DNA of 64,000 bases from JAFGSG01 sp964626055 (GTDB lineage Bacteria > Spirochaetota > UBA4802 > JAFGDQ01), in NCBI GenBank assembly GCA_964626055.1, contig CAZVDF010000011.1:1-64000 (forward strand). The letters run 5' to 3'. How positions within the stretch are numbered: position 1 is the first letter of the stretch; each line of letters begins with the position of its first letter. A model generated the notes under the pieces. The model saw only the letters and a list, made by a program, of their open reading frames with translations. It searched no databases and was not told the DNA's origin. The translations under genes and the position numbers were made by a program. Positions 27,624 through 37,285 of this stretch are shown here, piece by piece.

Positions 27624-28688
27624 TTAAAGTATAATAATTTCCCCGGATGATCCCGTTAAATTTTCACATCCATTATCGCTTACAATTACAACATCCTCAA
27701 TTCTTACGCCGCCTTTATCCGGAATATATATGCCGGGTTCAACCGTAAATGGGATATTTTTCTTCAATCTGAATGAATTTTTATTCTTTATATACGGACT
27801 TTCATGAATTTCAAGCCCGACTCCGTGCCCGAGCGAATGTCCGAATTCCGGGCCATATCCGTTTTTTGTAATTATTCCTCTGGAGATTTTGTCTAATTTC
27901 CCGGCAGTTATTCCCTGTTTGACTCCCGAAATAGCTTCTTCCTGGGCGTTCTTGACTATATTATAAATTTTTCTGAATTCCGGTAAACAATTGCCTATAA
28001 ATATCGTCCGTGTCAAGTCCGAATTATATCCATTGAATACACAACCCATGTCAATTAATAAAATATCGTGATTTTCTATTTTTTTCGTCATCGATGTTAT
28101 GTAATGAGGCATCGAAGATCCTTTGCCGGACGCTACGATGCTGTCGAATGAAGACTTTCTGCAGCCGTTCTTCCTGTAAAAATATTCGATTTCCACTGCA
28201 ATGTCCCATTCGGTAATACCGGGTTTTATTATTTTCAATAAATAGCTAAAGCACATGTCTGTAATTGAAACAGCTTTTCTTAAATTCGCGATCTCGCTTT
28301 CTTCCTTTACAGTTCTCAATGATTCCGTTTCATTTTCGCCCGGCAAGAGTTTTATATTCGTTAGCTGTTTCTTAAGAGAAAGAAAAACGGATAAATTAAG
28401 CGACTGTTCTATAAAGAGTTTCTTTTTTTTTGTAATCTTATAAATTTGTTTTAAGGAGGATATTAAATCGGTATTCTGACGGATGATCTCAATTGATTTT
28501 GGAAGTATTGCAGACGCATATTCCGTATACCTGGAATCGGTAATAAAAAATGATTTTTCATCATCAAGAAGAAGACTGCCGTAGCTTCCTTCAAATCCAG
28601 TAAGATAGTTTATGTTTATGAGGTTCGATATAAGATAGGGGAACCTTCCGTTTTTCTCCAGAATTTTTTTAAGCTTGCTCAGTCTCAT
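27624..28688 (-). CDS. M24 metallopeptidase, Xaa-Pro aminopeptidase type
   Basis: This 354-residue cytoplasmic enzyme has a creatinase-like N-terminal domain (about 1-120) and a pita-bread catalytic domain. Metal ligands are visible in DMGCVFNGYNSDLTRT (two Asp), GHSLGHGVGLEIHE (His), FTVEPGIYI (Glu) and GGVRIEDVV (Glu). The enzyme removes N-terminal residues that precede proline. Length is normal for the PepP/PepQ family of Gram-positive and spirochaete-like type. It is followed by aroQ and a TPR gene on the same strand, possibly one transcription unit. Confidence 0.9.
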   Translation of the reverse strand: MRLSKLKKILEKNGRFPYLISNLININYLTGFEGSYGSLLLDDEKSFFITDSRYTEYASAILPKSIEIIRQNTDLISSLKQIYKITKKKKLFIEQSLNLSVFLSLKKQLTNIKLLPGENETESLRTVKEESEIANLRKAVSITDMCFSYLLKIIKPGITEWDIAVEIEYFYRKNGCRKSSFDSIVASGKGSSMPHYITSMTKKIENHDILLIDMGCVFNGYNSDLTRTIFIGNCLPEFRKIYNIVKNAQEEAISGVKQGITAGKLDKISRGIITKNGYGPEFGHSLGHGVGLEIHESPYIKNKNSFRLKKNIPFTVEPGIYIPDKGGVRIEDVVIVSDNGCENLTGSSGEIIIL

Positions 28689-28811
28689 ATAAATAATTTA
28701 AATTTTTTTCGCCCGATAATATAATTATATCGACGCGGCACATTCATTAAAACTTATTTTTTCAATAATAGGATTTAGTATCCTTAACGATCAGGATATT
28801 AAAAACGGAAA

Positions 28812-29276
28812 TTACTTCAAATAATTAATAAGCGCCTGGAGGCCGAGTATATAAGAATAATGACCGAAACCGGACACCTGGCCGATGCAGACCGGCGCGA
28901 TGTATGATATTCTTCTGAAATCTTCCCTGGAATGAATGTTGGAAAGATGAACTTCCACTGCCGGTATATTGACGGCCTTAATGGCATCGGCGATGGCAAT
29001 GGATGTATGCGTAAAAGCCGCCGCATTAATGATCAAACCGTTAAAGTTTTTGCGTTTCTGTATGTGATCCACAATATCGCCTTCGTGGTTGGACTGGTAA
29101 ATATCCACTTCTGCTTTATTTTCTACCGCGTATTCTTTGATGATTTTATTTATTTCTTCAAATGAGGTGCCGCCGTAGATTTCGGGTTCTCTTGTCCCGA
29201 GAAGATTAAGATTGGGCCCGTGTATGACAAGGATTTTAATTGTTCTCATCTTTTTTGAAATACCTGATTTGATCAT
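28812..29276 (-). CDS. aroQ: Type II 3-dehydroquinate dehydratase
   Basis: This is step three of the shikimate pathway, conversion of 3-dehydroquinate to 3-dehydroshikimate by the dodecameric type II enzyme. Visible signatures are ILVIHGPNLNLLGTREPEIYG (catalytic Arg and Tyr), INAAAFTHTSIAIADAI (catalytic Asn and active-site His), VEVHLSNIHSREDFR and GFGHYSYILGLQAL. Length (about 145-154 residues) is normal. The ORF ATG at 29276 overlaps the upstream TPR gene stop as ATGA; an alternative ATG at 29249 gives a start closer to other AroQ proteins. Confidence 0.95.
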   Translation of the reverse strand: MIKSGISKKMRTIKILVIHGPNLNLLGTREPEIYGGTSFEEINKIIKEYAVENKAEVDIYQSNHEGDIVDHIQKRKNFNGLIINAAAFTHTSIAIADAIKAVNIPAVEVHLSNIHSREDFRRISYIAPVCIGQVSGFGHYSYILGLQALINYLK

Positions 29277-32128
29277 TTTTTTCTGATATCAGAGGAATAT
29301 TTATAACCGAAATATTCTATAAGGTTTTCAGCCTGGATACGCAGAATTCTGCTGTCGCTTTTATCAATTATATCGAATAGAGCTTTTTTAGATTGTTCAA
29401 TGTTCCCAGATTCGCTTGATATAATGGAAAGATCGATTTTACCCTGCATGGCGAATTTGTCATCCGGGCTCCCGTTTTCGCAAATTTTGTTGAAATACTT
29501 TTTGGCAAGATTTATATCGTTATTGTTCAGTAAGCTTATCAATCCAAGATAAAATATGGCTTCGCTTTTATATTCGCTTTCAATTTCCGCTAGTTTATAA
29601 TAATAAAAATATGAGGTCTTATAATTTGAAATTTCAAAATTGATTTTTGCCGTTAAATAGTTTATGTATATAGTATTGCCCGGATAAGACTTCAGGTATT
29701 GTGAATATTTATTAAATTCAGCAATTTTTTTTATTTTATAATAATACATAAGATTTTCTTTTATCACTCTTTCGGTGAAAGGCGATTTACGAAATTCTTT
29801 TAAATATTTATTAGTTGATGCAATTGCTTCTTTTTCTTTTCCGGAACGGAAGAATGATACAATTAATAGAGCATTTTTCCTGGCCTGAAGTTTTTCATTT
29901 TTAATTTCTTTTAGCTCAATTATGGCTTCTTCATATCTTTCATTCTTTATATTGATATCCGCTATATCTGCTTTTGCAACTTCTGTCAATTCCGACGAAG
30001 ATCTTTCACTGATTATACGCACCAAATAATCATAAGCGCTTTCATGATCGTTTTTGGTCAAATAATATAAAGCAATTTCATAAAATCCTTCCGTACGCAG
30101 ATTTTTATTGTTATTTATCAATTCTGCCGATTTTTTGGCAGTCAGGACATCTTCAACTTTAATTGAAGATTTTAGTAAACTTGAAAGGTCTTCTTCGGCA
30201 AGGTCATTCAATCTCCATGATGAATACGAATCATAGGCCTTTTTATATTCACCTGTTTTAAAATAGCTCCTGCCTTTCAGCAGAGTAAGCTGTTTTGCAG
30301 TAAAATCGTCCATTGGAGGCATAGAATCTTTTGAATCAAGCGTAGAAATTATTTCTCTGTATTTCCCGGATCTTTCAAGAGACAATATCCTGTATAGAAA
30401 AACCGACGATGCATTTTGTCTCCATCGAACGGTCAAATACTGTCTGTAAAAATACTCGGCCTCTGCAAAATTTTTTTTAACAAACGCTTCATCTCCTCTG
30501 GCAAGCATAATTTCGCCTGCGGTTTCTGTTTTACTGTACCTGGAAATTATTATGTCATAAAGATATTTGCCGGATTTGCGGTTATTCTCTAAAAATTTTG
30601 CGTAATTATGTAAAGTTTCTTCCACGCCTTTTTCTTTTGGAAATCTTCCGATTAAAATCGATATCACTTTTTCCGAATTTTTAAAATCGCGTTTTTGCGA
30701 ATACAGTGTGTAAAGTTGCACGTAAGCTTCAAATTTTTTTTCGGATTTTTGAAGGTTAACGTATTTATTAAAAAGAGTTATCGCTTCTTCCGGGCTGCTG
30801 TCTATATTTGCAAGAGCCAGATAGTAATATGATTCGTTTATATATTTTGAAAAAGGATTTATTTCTTTCAGCCTTTCAAAAGTTGTTTTTGTTTTCTGGA
30901 TATTGCCTTCTTCGAAATATACCGATGCCAGCATAAAATGATATAAATCGATATTTTTATCGAATGAATAATTATTGATCAGCTGCTCAAGAATAGATTC
31001 AGCTTCGTCAAATTTTTTGACTTTTGTGTAAGCTTTGCTTAATAGCAGCAAAGCTTCTTTCTTTTCTTCAGGGGATTCAAGCGCGGACGCCTCTTTCAGG
31101 CACTTGATCGATTCTTCGATATTGTTATTGAAATAGATCCTGGATAGTTCCATAGAAGCTCTGCTTTTAAGAACTTGATCGGCTTTTGAATTCCTTATTT
31201 CTTCAAGGAACTGAACAGCTTCTTTTAAATTATTGTCTTTAAGATAAATTTTTGCGAGCTCATATTTCGCATAATAGATCCATTTGGAATCTTTTCCGGT
31301 CGATAAAAATGTTTTTAAATGAAGCGACGCAAAATTGATATTACCTACCGCAATATATGACAAAGCCCTGTAATACTGGACTTCGTTAAAGGGCTTCTCG
31401 GTCAGCAGGGTTTCATCCATTGCGGAAAATATTTTAATCGCGGTTATATGCTTTCCTTTGATCTGGTAAGCTCTTCCTGATAAAAGTTTGGCCATTGCCA
31501 TGGTTCTCGGGTCGATATTTGAATTCAATATCGGCTGAAGAAAATTAATCGCTTCATCGAAATTTTCATTCAAAAAATACGCCTCCCCGATATTTAACCT
31601 CTTTTGATTGTTTTTAACCGGATCTTCGCATTTCCCGAGCGCTTTCATCCATTCTATAATAGCCTCATCGTAACGGTTTTGAGAAAAATAAATTCTGCCT
31701 ATTCTGTCGTATGACTGAGCGATATATTCATTATTTTTGCTCTGTGAAATAAATCTGTTGAACTCCTGTATTGCCCTGATGTTATCGTTCTGCTGGAAGT
31801 AAGATTCCGCTATCCAGTAGCGCGCGTGCGTGCATAATTCGGAAGTTACGCACGAAGAGAGGAACCTGTTCAATTCGAAGATCGCAGACTGGTATTTTTT
31901 TTGATTAAAAATCGAAAGAGCCATGTAATACCATGCCCTGTCCCTGTATTCGGTTTCGCCCGAATCGATTGTTTTACGGAGAAGAAGTTCGGAGGAGCCG
32001 AAGTTGCCGGATTTAAAGGCTTCCATACCCTGCTCGTAAAGCGATTGTGAATTTACAGCCGGAAACAGATTTCCTGCAAATATTAAAATGATGGAAATAA
32101 TGATGATCAGATGTTTAAAATAGCGCAT
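29273..32128 (-). CDS. Large periplasmic TPR-repeat protein
   Basis: The 951-residue protein has a signal peptide (ISIILIFAGNLFPAVNS) followed by about twenty TPR-like helical hairpins to the C-terminus. Examples are YRDRAWYYMALSIFNQKKYQ, AQSYDRIGRIYFSQNRYDEA and VLKSRASMELSRIYFNNN. No enzyme domain is visible. Proteins of this kind scaffold outer-membrane or envelope complexes. It is coupled to aroQ by ATGA. It follows argS by only 52 bases, so argS, this gene, aroQ and the peptidase could form one operon. Confidence 0.75.
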   Translation of the reverse strand: MRYFKHLIIIISIILIFAGNLFPAVNSQSLYEQGMEAFKSGNFGSSELLLRKTIDSGETEYRDRAWYYMALSIFNQKKYQSAIFELNRFLSSCVTSELCTHARYWIAESYFQQNDNIRAIQEFNRFISQSKNNEYIAQSYDRIGRIYFSQNRYDEAIIEWMKALGKCEDPVKNNQKRLNIGEAYFLNENFDEAINFLQPILNSNIDPRTMAMAKLLSGRAYQIKGKHITAIKIFSAMDETLLTEKPFNEVQYYRALSYIAVGNINFASLHLKTFLSTGKDSKWIYYAKYELAKIYLKDNNLKEAVQFLEEIRNSKADQVLKSRASMELSRIYFNNNIEESIKCLKEASALESPEEKKEALLLLSKAYTKVKKFDEAESILEQLINNYSFDKNIDLYHFMLASVYFEEGNIQKTKTTFERLKEINPFSKYINESYYYLALANIDSSPEEAITLFNKYVNLQKSEKKFEAYVQLYTLYSQKRDFKNSEKVISILIGRFPKEKGVEETLHNYAKFLENNRKSGKYLYDIIISRYSKTETAGEIMLARGDEAFVKKNFAEAEYFYRQYLTVRWRQNASSVFLYRILSLERSGKYREIISTLDSKDSMPPMDDFTAKQLTLLKGRSYFKTGEYKKAYDSYSSWRLNDLAEEDLSSLLKSSIKVEDVLTAKKSAELINNNKNLRTEGFYEIALYYLTKNDHESAYDYLVRIISERSSSELTEVAKADIADINIKNERYEEAIIELKEIKNEKLQARKNALLIVSFFRSGKEKEAIASTNKYLKEFRKSPFTERVIKENLMYYYKIKKIAEFNKYSQYLKSYPGNTIYINYLTAKINFEISNYKTSYFYYYKLAEIESEYKSEAIFYLGLISLLNNNDINLAKKYFNKICENGSPDDKFAMQGKIDLSIISSESGNIEQSKKALFDIIDKSDSRILRIQAENLIEYFGYKYSSDIRKK

Positions 32129-32180
32129 GTTAATTAATAGTTCATTTTATTCTTATAAAGTCAATCTGTTTATTAGTGAA

Positions 32181-33848
32181 TTACATCTTTTCAGGGGCAT
32201 TAACAGCAAGAAGATTCAATCCGTTTTTTAAAATTATTTTTACGCCTTCACAGAGTGACAGATAAGTATTTGTCATTTCCCCGTCATCCGAAAGTACGCG
32301 GTGCTCGGTATAGAATTTATGATATCTCTGAGCCAGTTTTAACAGAAAATTGGCTATTCTATGCGGTTCAAAATTTCTGGCGGCATCAGATATGTCTTCG
32401 GGAAACCTTGCCATTATTTTTAACAATGAGATTATTTCCGGGTTATTGAAATGCTTTGCATTCGCATTATCCGGTAAATACTTTACTCCTCTTTTTTCCG
32501 CTTCGCGAAAAATAGCGCATATCCTTGCGTGCGCGTACTGCAGGTAAAATACCGGATTTTCGGAACTCTCTTTTTTTGCGAGATCCAGATCGAAATCAAG
32601 ATGACTTTCAAGTGAGCGCATCACGAAAAAATACCTCGCGACATCCGTACCAATGTCTGCTATCAGATCGGACATGGTAGAAAATTTACCCAGTCTTTTT
32701 GACATTTTAAGCGTTTCGCCGTCTGAGATCAAATTCACCTGCTGGGATGTAAGTATATTCAATCTGGAATCATCATATCCGATTGCTTTCATGGCTCCCT
32801 TCAGGCGGGCAATATAGCCATGATGATCCGGGCCCCAGATGTCGATAAGCCTGTCGTATCCGCGTTCGAACTTGTTTTTATGATACGCAATGTCTGCGAG
32901 CAGATACGTAGGTCTGCCGTCTTCCCTGACCACAACCCGGTCTTTATCATCACCGAAATCGGTGGATCTGAACACTTTCTTGCCGTCTTCATTATAAATA
33001 ACACCTTTTGATTCCAGAAGTTCTAACGTATTTTCAACTTCACCGTTAGTATGCAGTTTTTTCTCGGAAAACCATGTTTTATAATTAACCCTGAATTTTT
33101 CCATATCGGTTTTCTGCCTGCTTACATTGTATTCAACGGCTTTGTCGGCCAAATATTCGATAAGCGATCCTTCGTCTTTTATCTTTAAAATATCTTTCTC
33201 GAAATTATCTTTGCAGTATCCGGCAATTTCTTTTATATATTCACCCTGATATCCGTCTTCAGGAAATTCAACGGTTTTCCCACCCAGTTCAAGATACCTG
33301 GCAAGTACGGATTTGCCGAAAAGATATACCTGGTTGCCGTGATCGTTTATATAATATTCCCTGTCTACTTTATCACCGGCAGCTTCCAGAAGATTGGCCA
33401 GCGTATCGCCAACTGCCGCGGCTCTCGCGGAAACGACAACAAGCGGTCCGGTAGGATTTGCCGAAACGAATTCAAGATTGATTTTTTCAGGATGTTCTTT
33501 CAAATTTTGTCCATAAGTGTTTCCCGATTTTTGAATGCTTTTTAACGTATCATAAAGGAAGCTTTTTGAAAGGAAAATATTTATGAACCCAGGTTTAACA
33601 ACTTCTACTTTTTCAATCAAATCCGATTGTTCAATATAATTCTTTAATATGTTTCCGATTATAATCGGTGACTTTTTTAGAATCCTTGCCGACTCGAGCG
33701 CAAATGAGGAAGCGTAATCCCCGAATGATTCTTCTTTAGGATATTCGATTTTAATATCCGGAAATTCCGCTCGTTCAAGTTTACCGGCTTCTATAGCGGC
33801 ATTGACTGAATTTGCAACAATCTGTTTTATTCTCTCTCTGGTCAGCAA
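32181..33848 (-). CDS. argS: Arginyl-tRNA synthetase with an atypical HIGH motif
   Basis: This 555-residue class I synthetase attaches arginine to tRNA-Arg. It has the N-terminal Arg-tRNA-synt_N domain and the Rossmann domain start EFVSANPTGPLV. It also has GADFGDD-region equivalents (YINDHGNQVYLFG, IWGPDHHGYIARLKGAMKAI), the KMSKS-loop KMSKRLGKF and a C-terminal DALR domain. The HIGH signature after NPTGPL normally reads H-x-G-H-x-R; here it is VVVSARAAAVGD, with both histidines gone. The start is TTG 33848 after GAGG. The rest of the protein is intact, so it is probably a clade-specific active form. Confidence 0.92.
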   Translation of the reverse strand: MLTRERIKQIVANSVNAAIEAGKLERAEFPDIKIEYPKEESFGDYASSFALESARILKKSPIIIGNILKNYIEQSDLIEKVEVVKPGFINIFLSKSFLYDTLKSIQKSGNTYGQNLKEHPEKINLEFVSANPTGPLVVVSARAAAVGDTLANLLEAAGDKVDREYYINDHGNQVYLFGKSVLARYLELGGKTVEFPEDGYQGEYIKEIAGYCKDNFEKDILKIKDEGSLIEYLADKAVEYNVSRQKTDMEKFRVNYKTWFSEKKLHTNGEVENTLELLESKGVIYNEDGKKVFRSTDFGDDKDRVVVREDGRPTYLLADIAYHKNKFERGYDRLIDIWGPDHHGYIARLKGAMKAIGYDDSRLNILTSQQVNLISDGETLKMSKRLGKFSTMSDLIADIGTDVARYFFVMRSLESHLDFDLDLAKKESSENPVFYLQYAHARICAIFREAEKRGVKYLPDNANAKHFNNPEIISLLKIMARFPEDISDAARNFEPHRIANFLLKLAQRYHKFYTEHRVLSDDGEMTNTYLSLCEGVKIILKNGLNLLAVNAPEKM

Positions 33849-33957
33849 CGTAAAACCTCATAATTATGATAGAAGTTCTTTCAAAATAATAAATCACTAA
33901 TTAGACCATTGATTACAAATATTTTGTCAACTCTATAATAAAAAAGTTGCAATTGTA

Positions 33958-33986
33958 TTGACATTAAAAGAAAATAATTTTATTAC
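33958..33986 (+). promoter_or_regulatory. Candidate sigma70-type promoter of the cyclase gene
   Basis: TTGACA, a 17-base spacer and TATTAC lie about 90 bases before the ATG at 34077, in the divergent region between argS and the cyclase gene. It is a sequence match only. Confidence 0.4.
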
Positions 33987-34076
33987 CCGTATAACTCTCA
34001 TATTGACTCGCGAAAATGAAAAATGCATAAAATATTATCTGAATTTAACAATTAAATATAATTATCGGAGCTATAT

Positions 34077-36104
34077 ATGGTTGCTGAATTTTTTAAAATG
34101 GATAGAAGCCGATTTTTTGCTCTTTTATTATCAATCGTAATTTCTATAATTATATCCCTTGTTTATGTCCAGACATCCATTTTAGACGGGATTGAAAACG
34201 CATCAACGGATTTTAAATTCTTTTTCAGGGCTCCGGAACAGGCTTTTAAAAAAATAAAAGAAGGCGCTATTTTTTTAAAAAATCCAATGGCCCGGGATGA
34301 CCTCATAATAATAGGCGTTGATGAAAATACGTTAAGAACCTTCAATGATACGAAGATAAACAATAAAAATCAGACCTGGCCGTTTGACAGGAATATCCAC
34401 GCAAAAGTGACGAGATATATCGGGTCGGGCAATCCCCTTGCGATATTTTTCGATATTATGTTTCTCGATCAGACAAAGTATGACCGGGAATTAGCTGATG
34501 CCATTACCAAAGCTCGATGTGTCTTTCTTGACTATCCGTTTGAAACCAGCGAATATGACAAGAAAGTATCGGATATCGATCAAAGGATGCATATCTTAAA
34601 TCAAAGACGCATCAAACAGGATCCGGAAGATAATTACGCGGAATGGGTCAGAGAAGCAATGCCTCCTGTCCCGGTTTTAGCAAGAGCAGCCAAAGGCATG
34701 GGTTTTGCAAATGTAAGGCCCGATATAAAAGACAATATCAATAGAAAGATGCCGCTTATCGTAAAATTCAAAGGTTATTATTATCCTTCAGTCGATCTTT
34801 TACTGGTCATGAATTATTTCGGCATAACATTGAATGACCTTGAAATTAAAGTGGGGAGACATATTAAATTAAAAAATCTCCCGACTCAAAAAATGGCAAA
34901 GCCGAATCCCGAAAAAGAAATTAAAATACCCGTCGATGAACAGGGGTTCATGGATATTAATTACATAGGAGGATTCGGAAGTTATAATTACTTTCCGTAT
35001 TATTATTTTTACCAGGACGGCGTTTTTAACAATCCTTCCCTTAAAAATAAAATTTTGCTGATCGCGGCCTTTGCGTCTACCGGCATAGCTACGGATATTC
35101 ATAAATCTCCCTACGGCGACCTATTCGGCATAGAGCACCACGCAAATGCGCTGAATACTATTCTAAACCAGAATTTTCTAGTTAAACTGAAAGACTGGCA
35201 GAACGTATTAATACTTCTCGCTATCGCCTTAATACTCGGATTTCTCCTGCCGAGGCTGTCTATAGTATTCTCAATCGTTCTTATTGTCGGTATGGTTGTT
35301 TTGTATCTGGTCGGCTCACAGGTTCTGTTCGAAACTAAAAATGTGATCTTTATTTATTCAATAGCAATATTACAGATGGGCGTTACATTCGCGTTTGTCA
35401 TAGCTTACAGGGTCATTACCGAACAAAAAGAAAAAAAATATATCCGCCAGACGTTTTCCAAACTTGTCGCTAAATCGGTTGTCGACGAACTCCTTAAAGA
35501 TCCGGAGAAGTTAAAACTCGGAGGAGAGAAGAAGCTCATTACGGTCCTGTTTTCCGATATCAGAGGATTCACGTCTCTTACGGAAAAAATGCAGTCGGAA
35601 GCTCTTGTTATGCATTTGAATGAATATCTTGAAGCCATGACGAATATTGTAATAAAATATGAGGGAACGCTGGATAAGTATATAGGCGACGCGATTATGG
35701 CCTTCTGGGGAGCGCCGGTACCGCAGGAAAATCATGCGCTTCTCGCCTGCAGAGCCGCAGTCGAGATGATGCAGGTATTGCGCTCCTTAAACGAAAACTG
35801 GAAGAACTTAAAATCGGATTCCAAACCGCCGCTTAATATAGGTATAGGACTGAACACGGGGGATATGCACGTGGCCCTGATGGGCTCTTCATCGAGAATG
35901 GACTACACTTTGATAGGAGATAATGTAAATCTTGGTTCGAGGATCGAGGGGATCAATAAAGAATACAGAACAAATATCATCATTAGCGAATTTACATACG
36001 AATATGTTAAAGATAACGTGATAGTGCGGGAACTGGACCTGGTAAGAGTAAAGGGCAAGCAGTTCCCGGTCAAACTTTATGAGCTGATAGACATGAAGCA
36101 GTGA
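34077..36104 (+). CDS. CHASE2-domain class III adenylate/guanylate cyclase
   Basis: The 675-residue membrane protein has a first transmembrane segment (about 13-32), an extracytoplasmic CHASE2 sensor domain (about 45-365), three transmembrane segments (about 370-445) and a cytoplasmic cyclase domain (about 480-640). Cyclase motifs are VLFSDIRGFTSL (metal Asp), YIGDAIMAFWGAP (second metal Asp) and GIGLNTGDMHVALMGSS. It makes cyclic AMP, or possibly cyclic GMP, in response to an outside signal. The ATG follows GGAG. The DHH phosphoesterase gene starts 16 bases after its stop, suggesting that synthesis and breakdown of nucleotides are co-expressed. Confidence 0.92.
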   Translation: MVAEFFKMDRSRFFALLLSIVISIIISLVYVQTSILDGIENASTDFKFFFRAPEQAFKKIKEGAIFLKNPMARDDLIIIGVDENTLRTFNDTKINNKNQTWPFDRNIHAKVTRYIGSGNPLAIFFDIMFLDQTKYDRELADAITKARCVFLDYPFETSEYDKKVSDIDQRMHILNQRRIKQDPEDNYAEWVREAMPPVPVLARAAKGMGFANVRPDIKDNINRKMPLIVKFKGYYYPSVDLLLVMNYFGITLNDLEIKVGRHIKLKNLPTQKMAKPNPEKEIKIPVDEQGFMDINYIGGFGSYNYFPYYYFYQDGVFNNPSLKNKILLIAAFASTGIATDIHKSPYGDLFGIEHHANALNTILNQNFLVKLKDWQNVLILLAIALILGFLLPRLSIVFSIVLIVGMVVLYLVGSQVLFETKNVIFIYSIAILQMGVTFAFVIAYRVITEQKEKKYIRQTFSKLVAKSVVDELLKDPEKLKLGGEKKLITVLFSDIRGFTSLTEKMQSEALVMHLNEYLEAMTNIVIKYEGTLDKYIGDAIMAFWGAPVPQENHALLACRAAVEMMQVLRSLNENWKNLKSDSKPPLNIGIGLNTGDMHVALMGSSSRMDYTLIGDNVNLGSRIEGINKEYRTNIIISEFTYEYVKDNVIVRELDLVRVKGKQFPVKLYELIDMKQ

Positions 36105-36120
36105 GAACGCATCCAAAATT

Positions 36121-37284
36121 ATGGTAAAGAAAAAAATTCGTACGATTAAAGAAAGAAATAAAATCACGTTACGGATAATAAATGCAATCATTAAAAGAAA
36201 AAATTTTCTGATCTGCGGACATGAAAATCCTGATGAAGATTGCGTTTCCTCAATGGTAGCTTTCGCGCTTCTGCTTACAAAATTCGATAAAGCGGTACAG
36301 ATATATATCAATGGGCATGTCAGTGAAAATATGAATTATTTGCTGAATATATGCAAATACAATTCGATTAAGGTGCTTAACAGTAAGAGCAACTTGAAAA
36401 GGAACATAGATACTATTGTTATATGCGATACCGCCAAAAAATCGATGCTGGATGTGAATAGACGCATACAAAATCTTTTAAAGAAAAAAGAGATATTAAA
36501 AATCGAGATCGATCATCATATAGGAAGCGACAGCGAATATATCGGAGATAAAAAATATTCCTTTGTCGATGAAGCTTCTTCCGCATGCGAGCTGGTCGGG
36601 TTCATCGCGTTAAAATTAAGAAATATGAAGGATGTCTTAATGCAATTTTTTATTCTGGATCCTTTCTCAAGAAATTTTATTCTTGCCGTTCTGACTGGCA
36701 TAGTAGGCGATACAAACATGGGGCAGTTCCTGAAATCCAGGCGGGAAAAAGTGTATTATGACATCTTTTCAAATATGTATAATAATCTGCTTATGAAATT
36801 GACCGTAAAGGAGACCAATCTCAACCGGATTGAAGATGTCTCCACCGCCTTGCACAGTTTAACCCTTCAGGAAGATGAATGTTATAATTATATTATCGAT
36901 AAAAAGCATTTTTCCGATTCAGTCGGCTATATAATTCTCAAAGAAAGGGAAATGGATTACATAAAAAAACACTTTGATTTCGATGTATTCATAACGGTTG
37001 TTAAAAGCATTGCCGATGAGCTTGCCGAAGAAAGCGGCAAATTGAGCCTGATCGCTTATTATGACGATCATAGCAGCAAAACACTATATCAATTCAGAAT
37101 GAGAAGGGCTCATAACTTTAAAAATTTCGATTTAAGAAAAGTATTGGATTATTTTAATATTTCAAACGGGGGAGGGCACGAGGGTGCAATAGGATTTAGA
37201 TTTTCCGCCGATAGGATTAATGATGTTGAAGAATACGCAAAAAATATACTGTCAAAGATCGGACTAAAAGTCTCAAAGTTATAG
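36121..37284 (+). CDS. DHH/DHHA1 phosphoesterase, NrnA-like
   Basis: This 387-residue protein has a DHH catalytic domain. Motifs are CGHENPDEDCVSS (motif I), VICDTAKKS (motif II), EIDHHIGSDSEYIGD (the DHH motif) and AVLTGIVGDTNMG. A C-terminal DHHA1 domain ends with SNGGGHEGAIGFRF. Family members degrade oligoribonucleotides of a few residues or 3',5'-bisphosphate, and some hydrolyse cyclic dinucleotides. It lies directly behind the CHASE2 cyclase gene. Its stop is one base from the convergent stop of the SpoIIE gene, with no terminator between. Confidence 0.85.
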   Translation: MVKKKIRTIKERNKITLRIINAIIKRKNFLICGHENPDEDCVSSMVAFALLLTKFDKAVQIYINGHVSENMNYLLNICKYNSIKVLNSKSNLKRNIDTIVICDTAKKSMLDVNRRIQNLLKKKEILKIEIDHHIGSDSEYIGDKKYSFVDEASSACELVGFIALKLRNMKDVLMQFFILDPFSRNFILAVLTGIVGDTNMGQFLKSRREKVYYDIFSNMYNNLLMKLTVKETNLNRIEDVSTALHSLTLQEDECYNYIIDKKHFSDSVGYIILKEREMDYIKKHFDFDVFITVVKSIADELAEESGKLSLIAYYDDHSSKTLYQFRMRRAHNFKNFDLRKVLDYFNISNGGGHEGAIGFRFSADRINDVEEYAKNILSKIGLKVSKL

Positions 37285-37285
37285 A

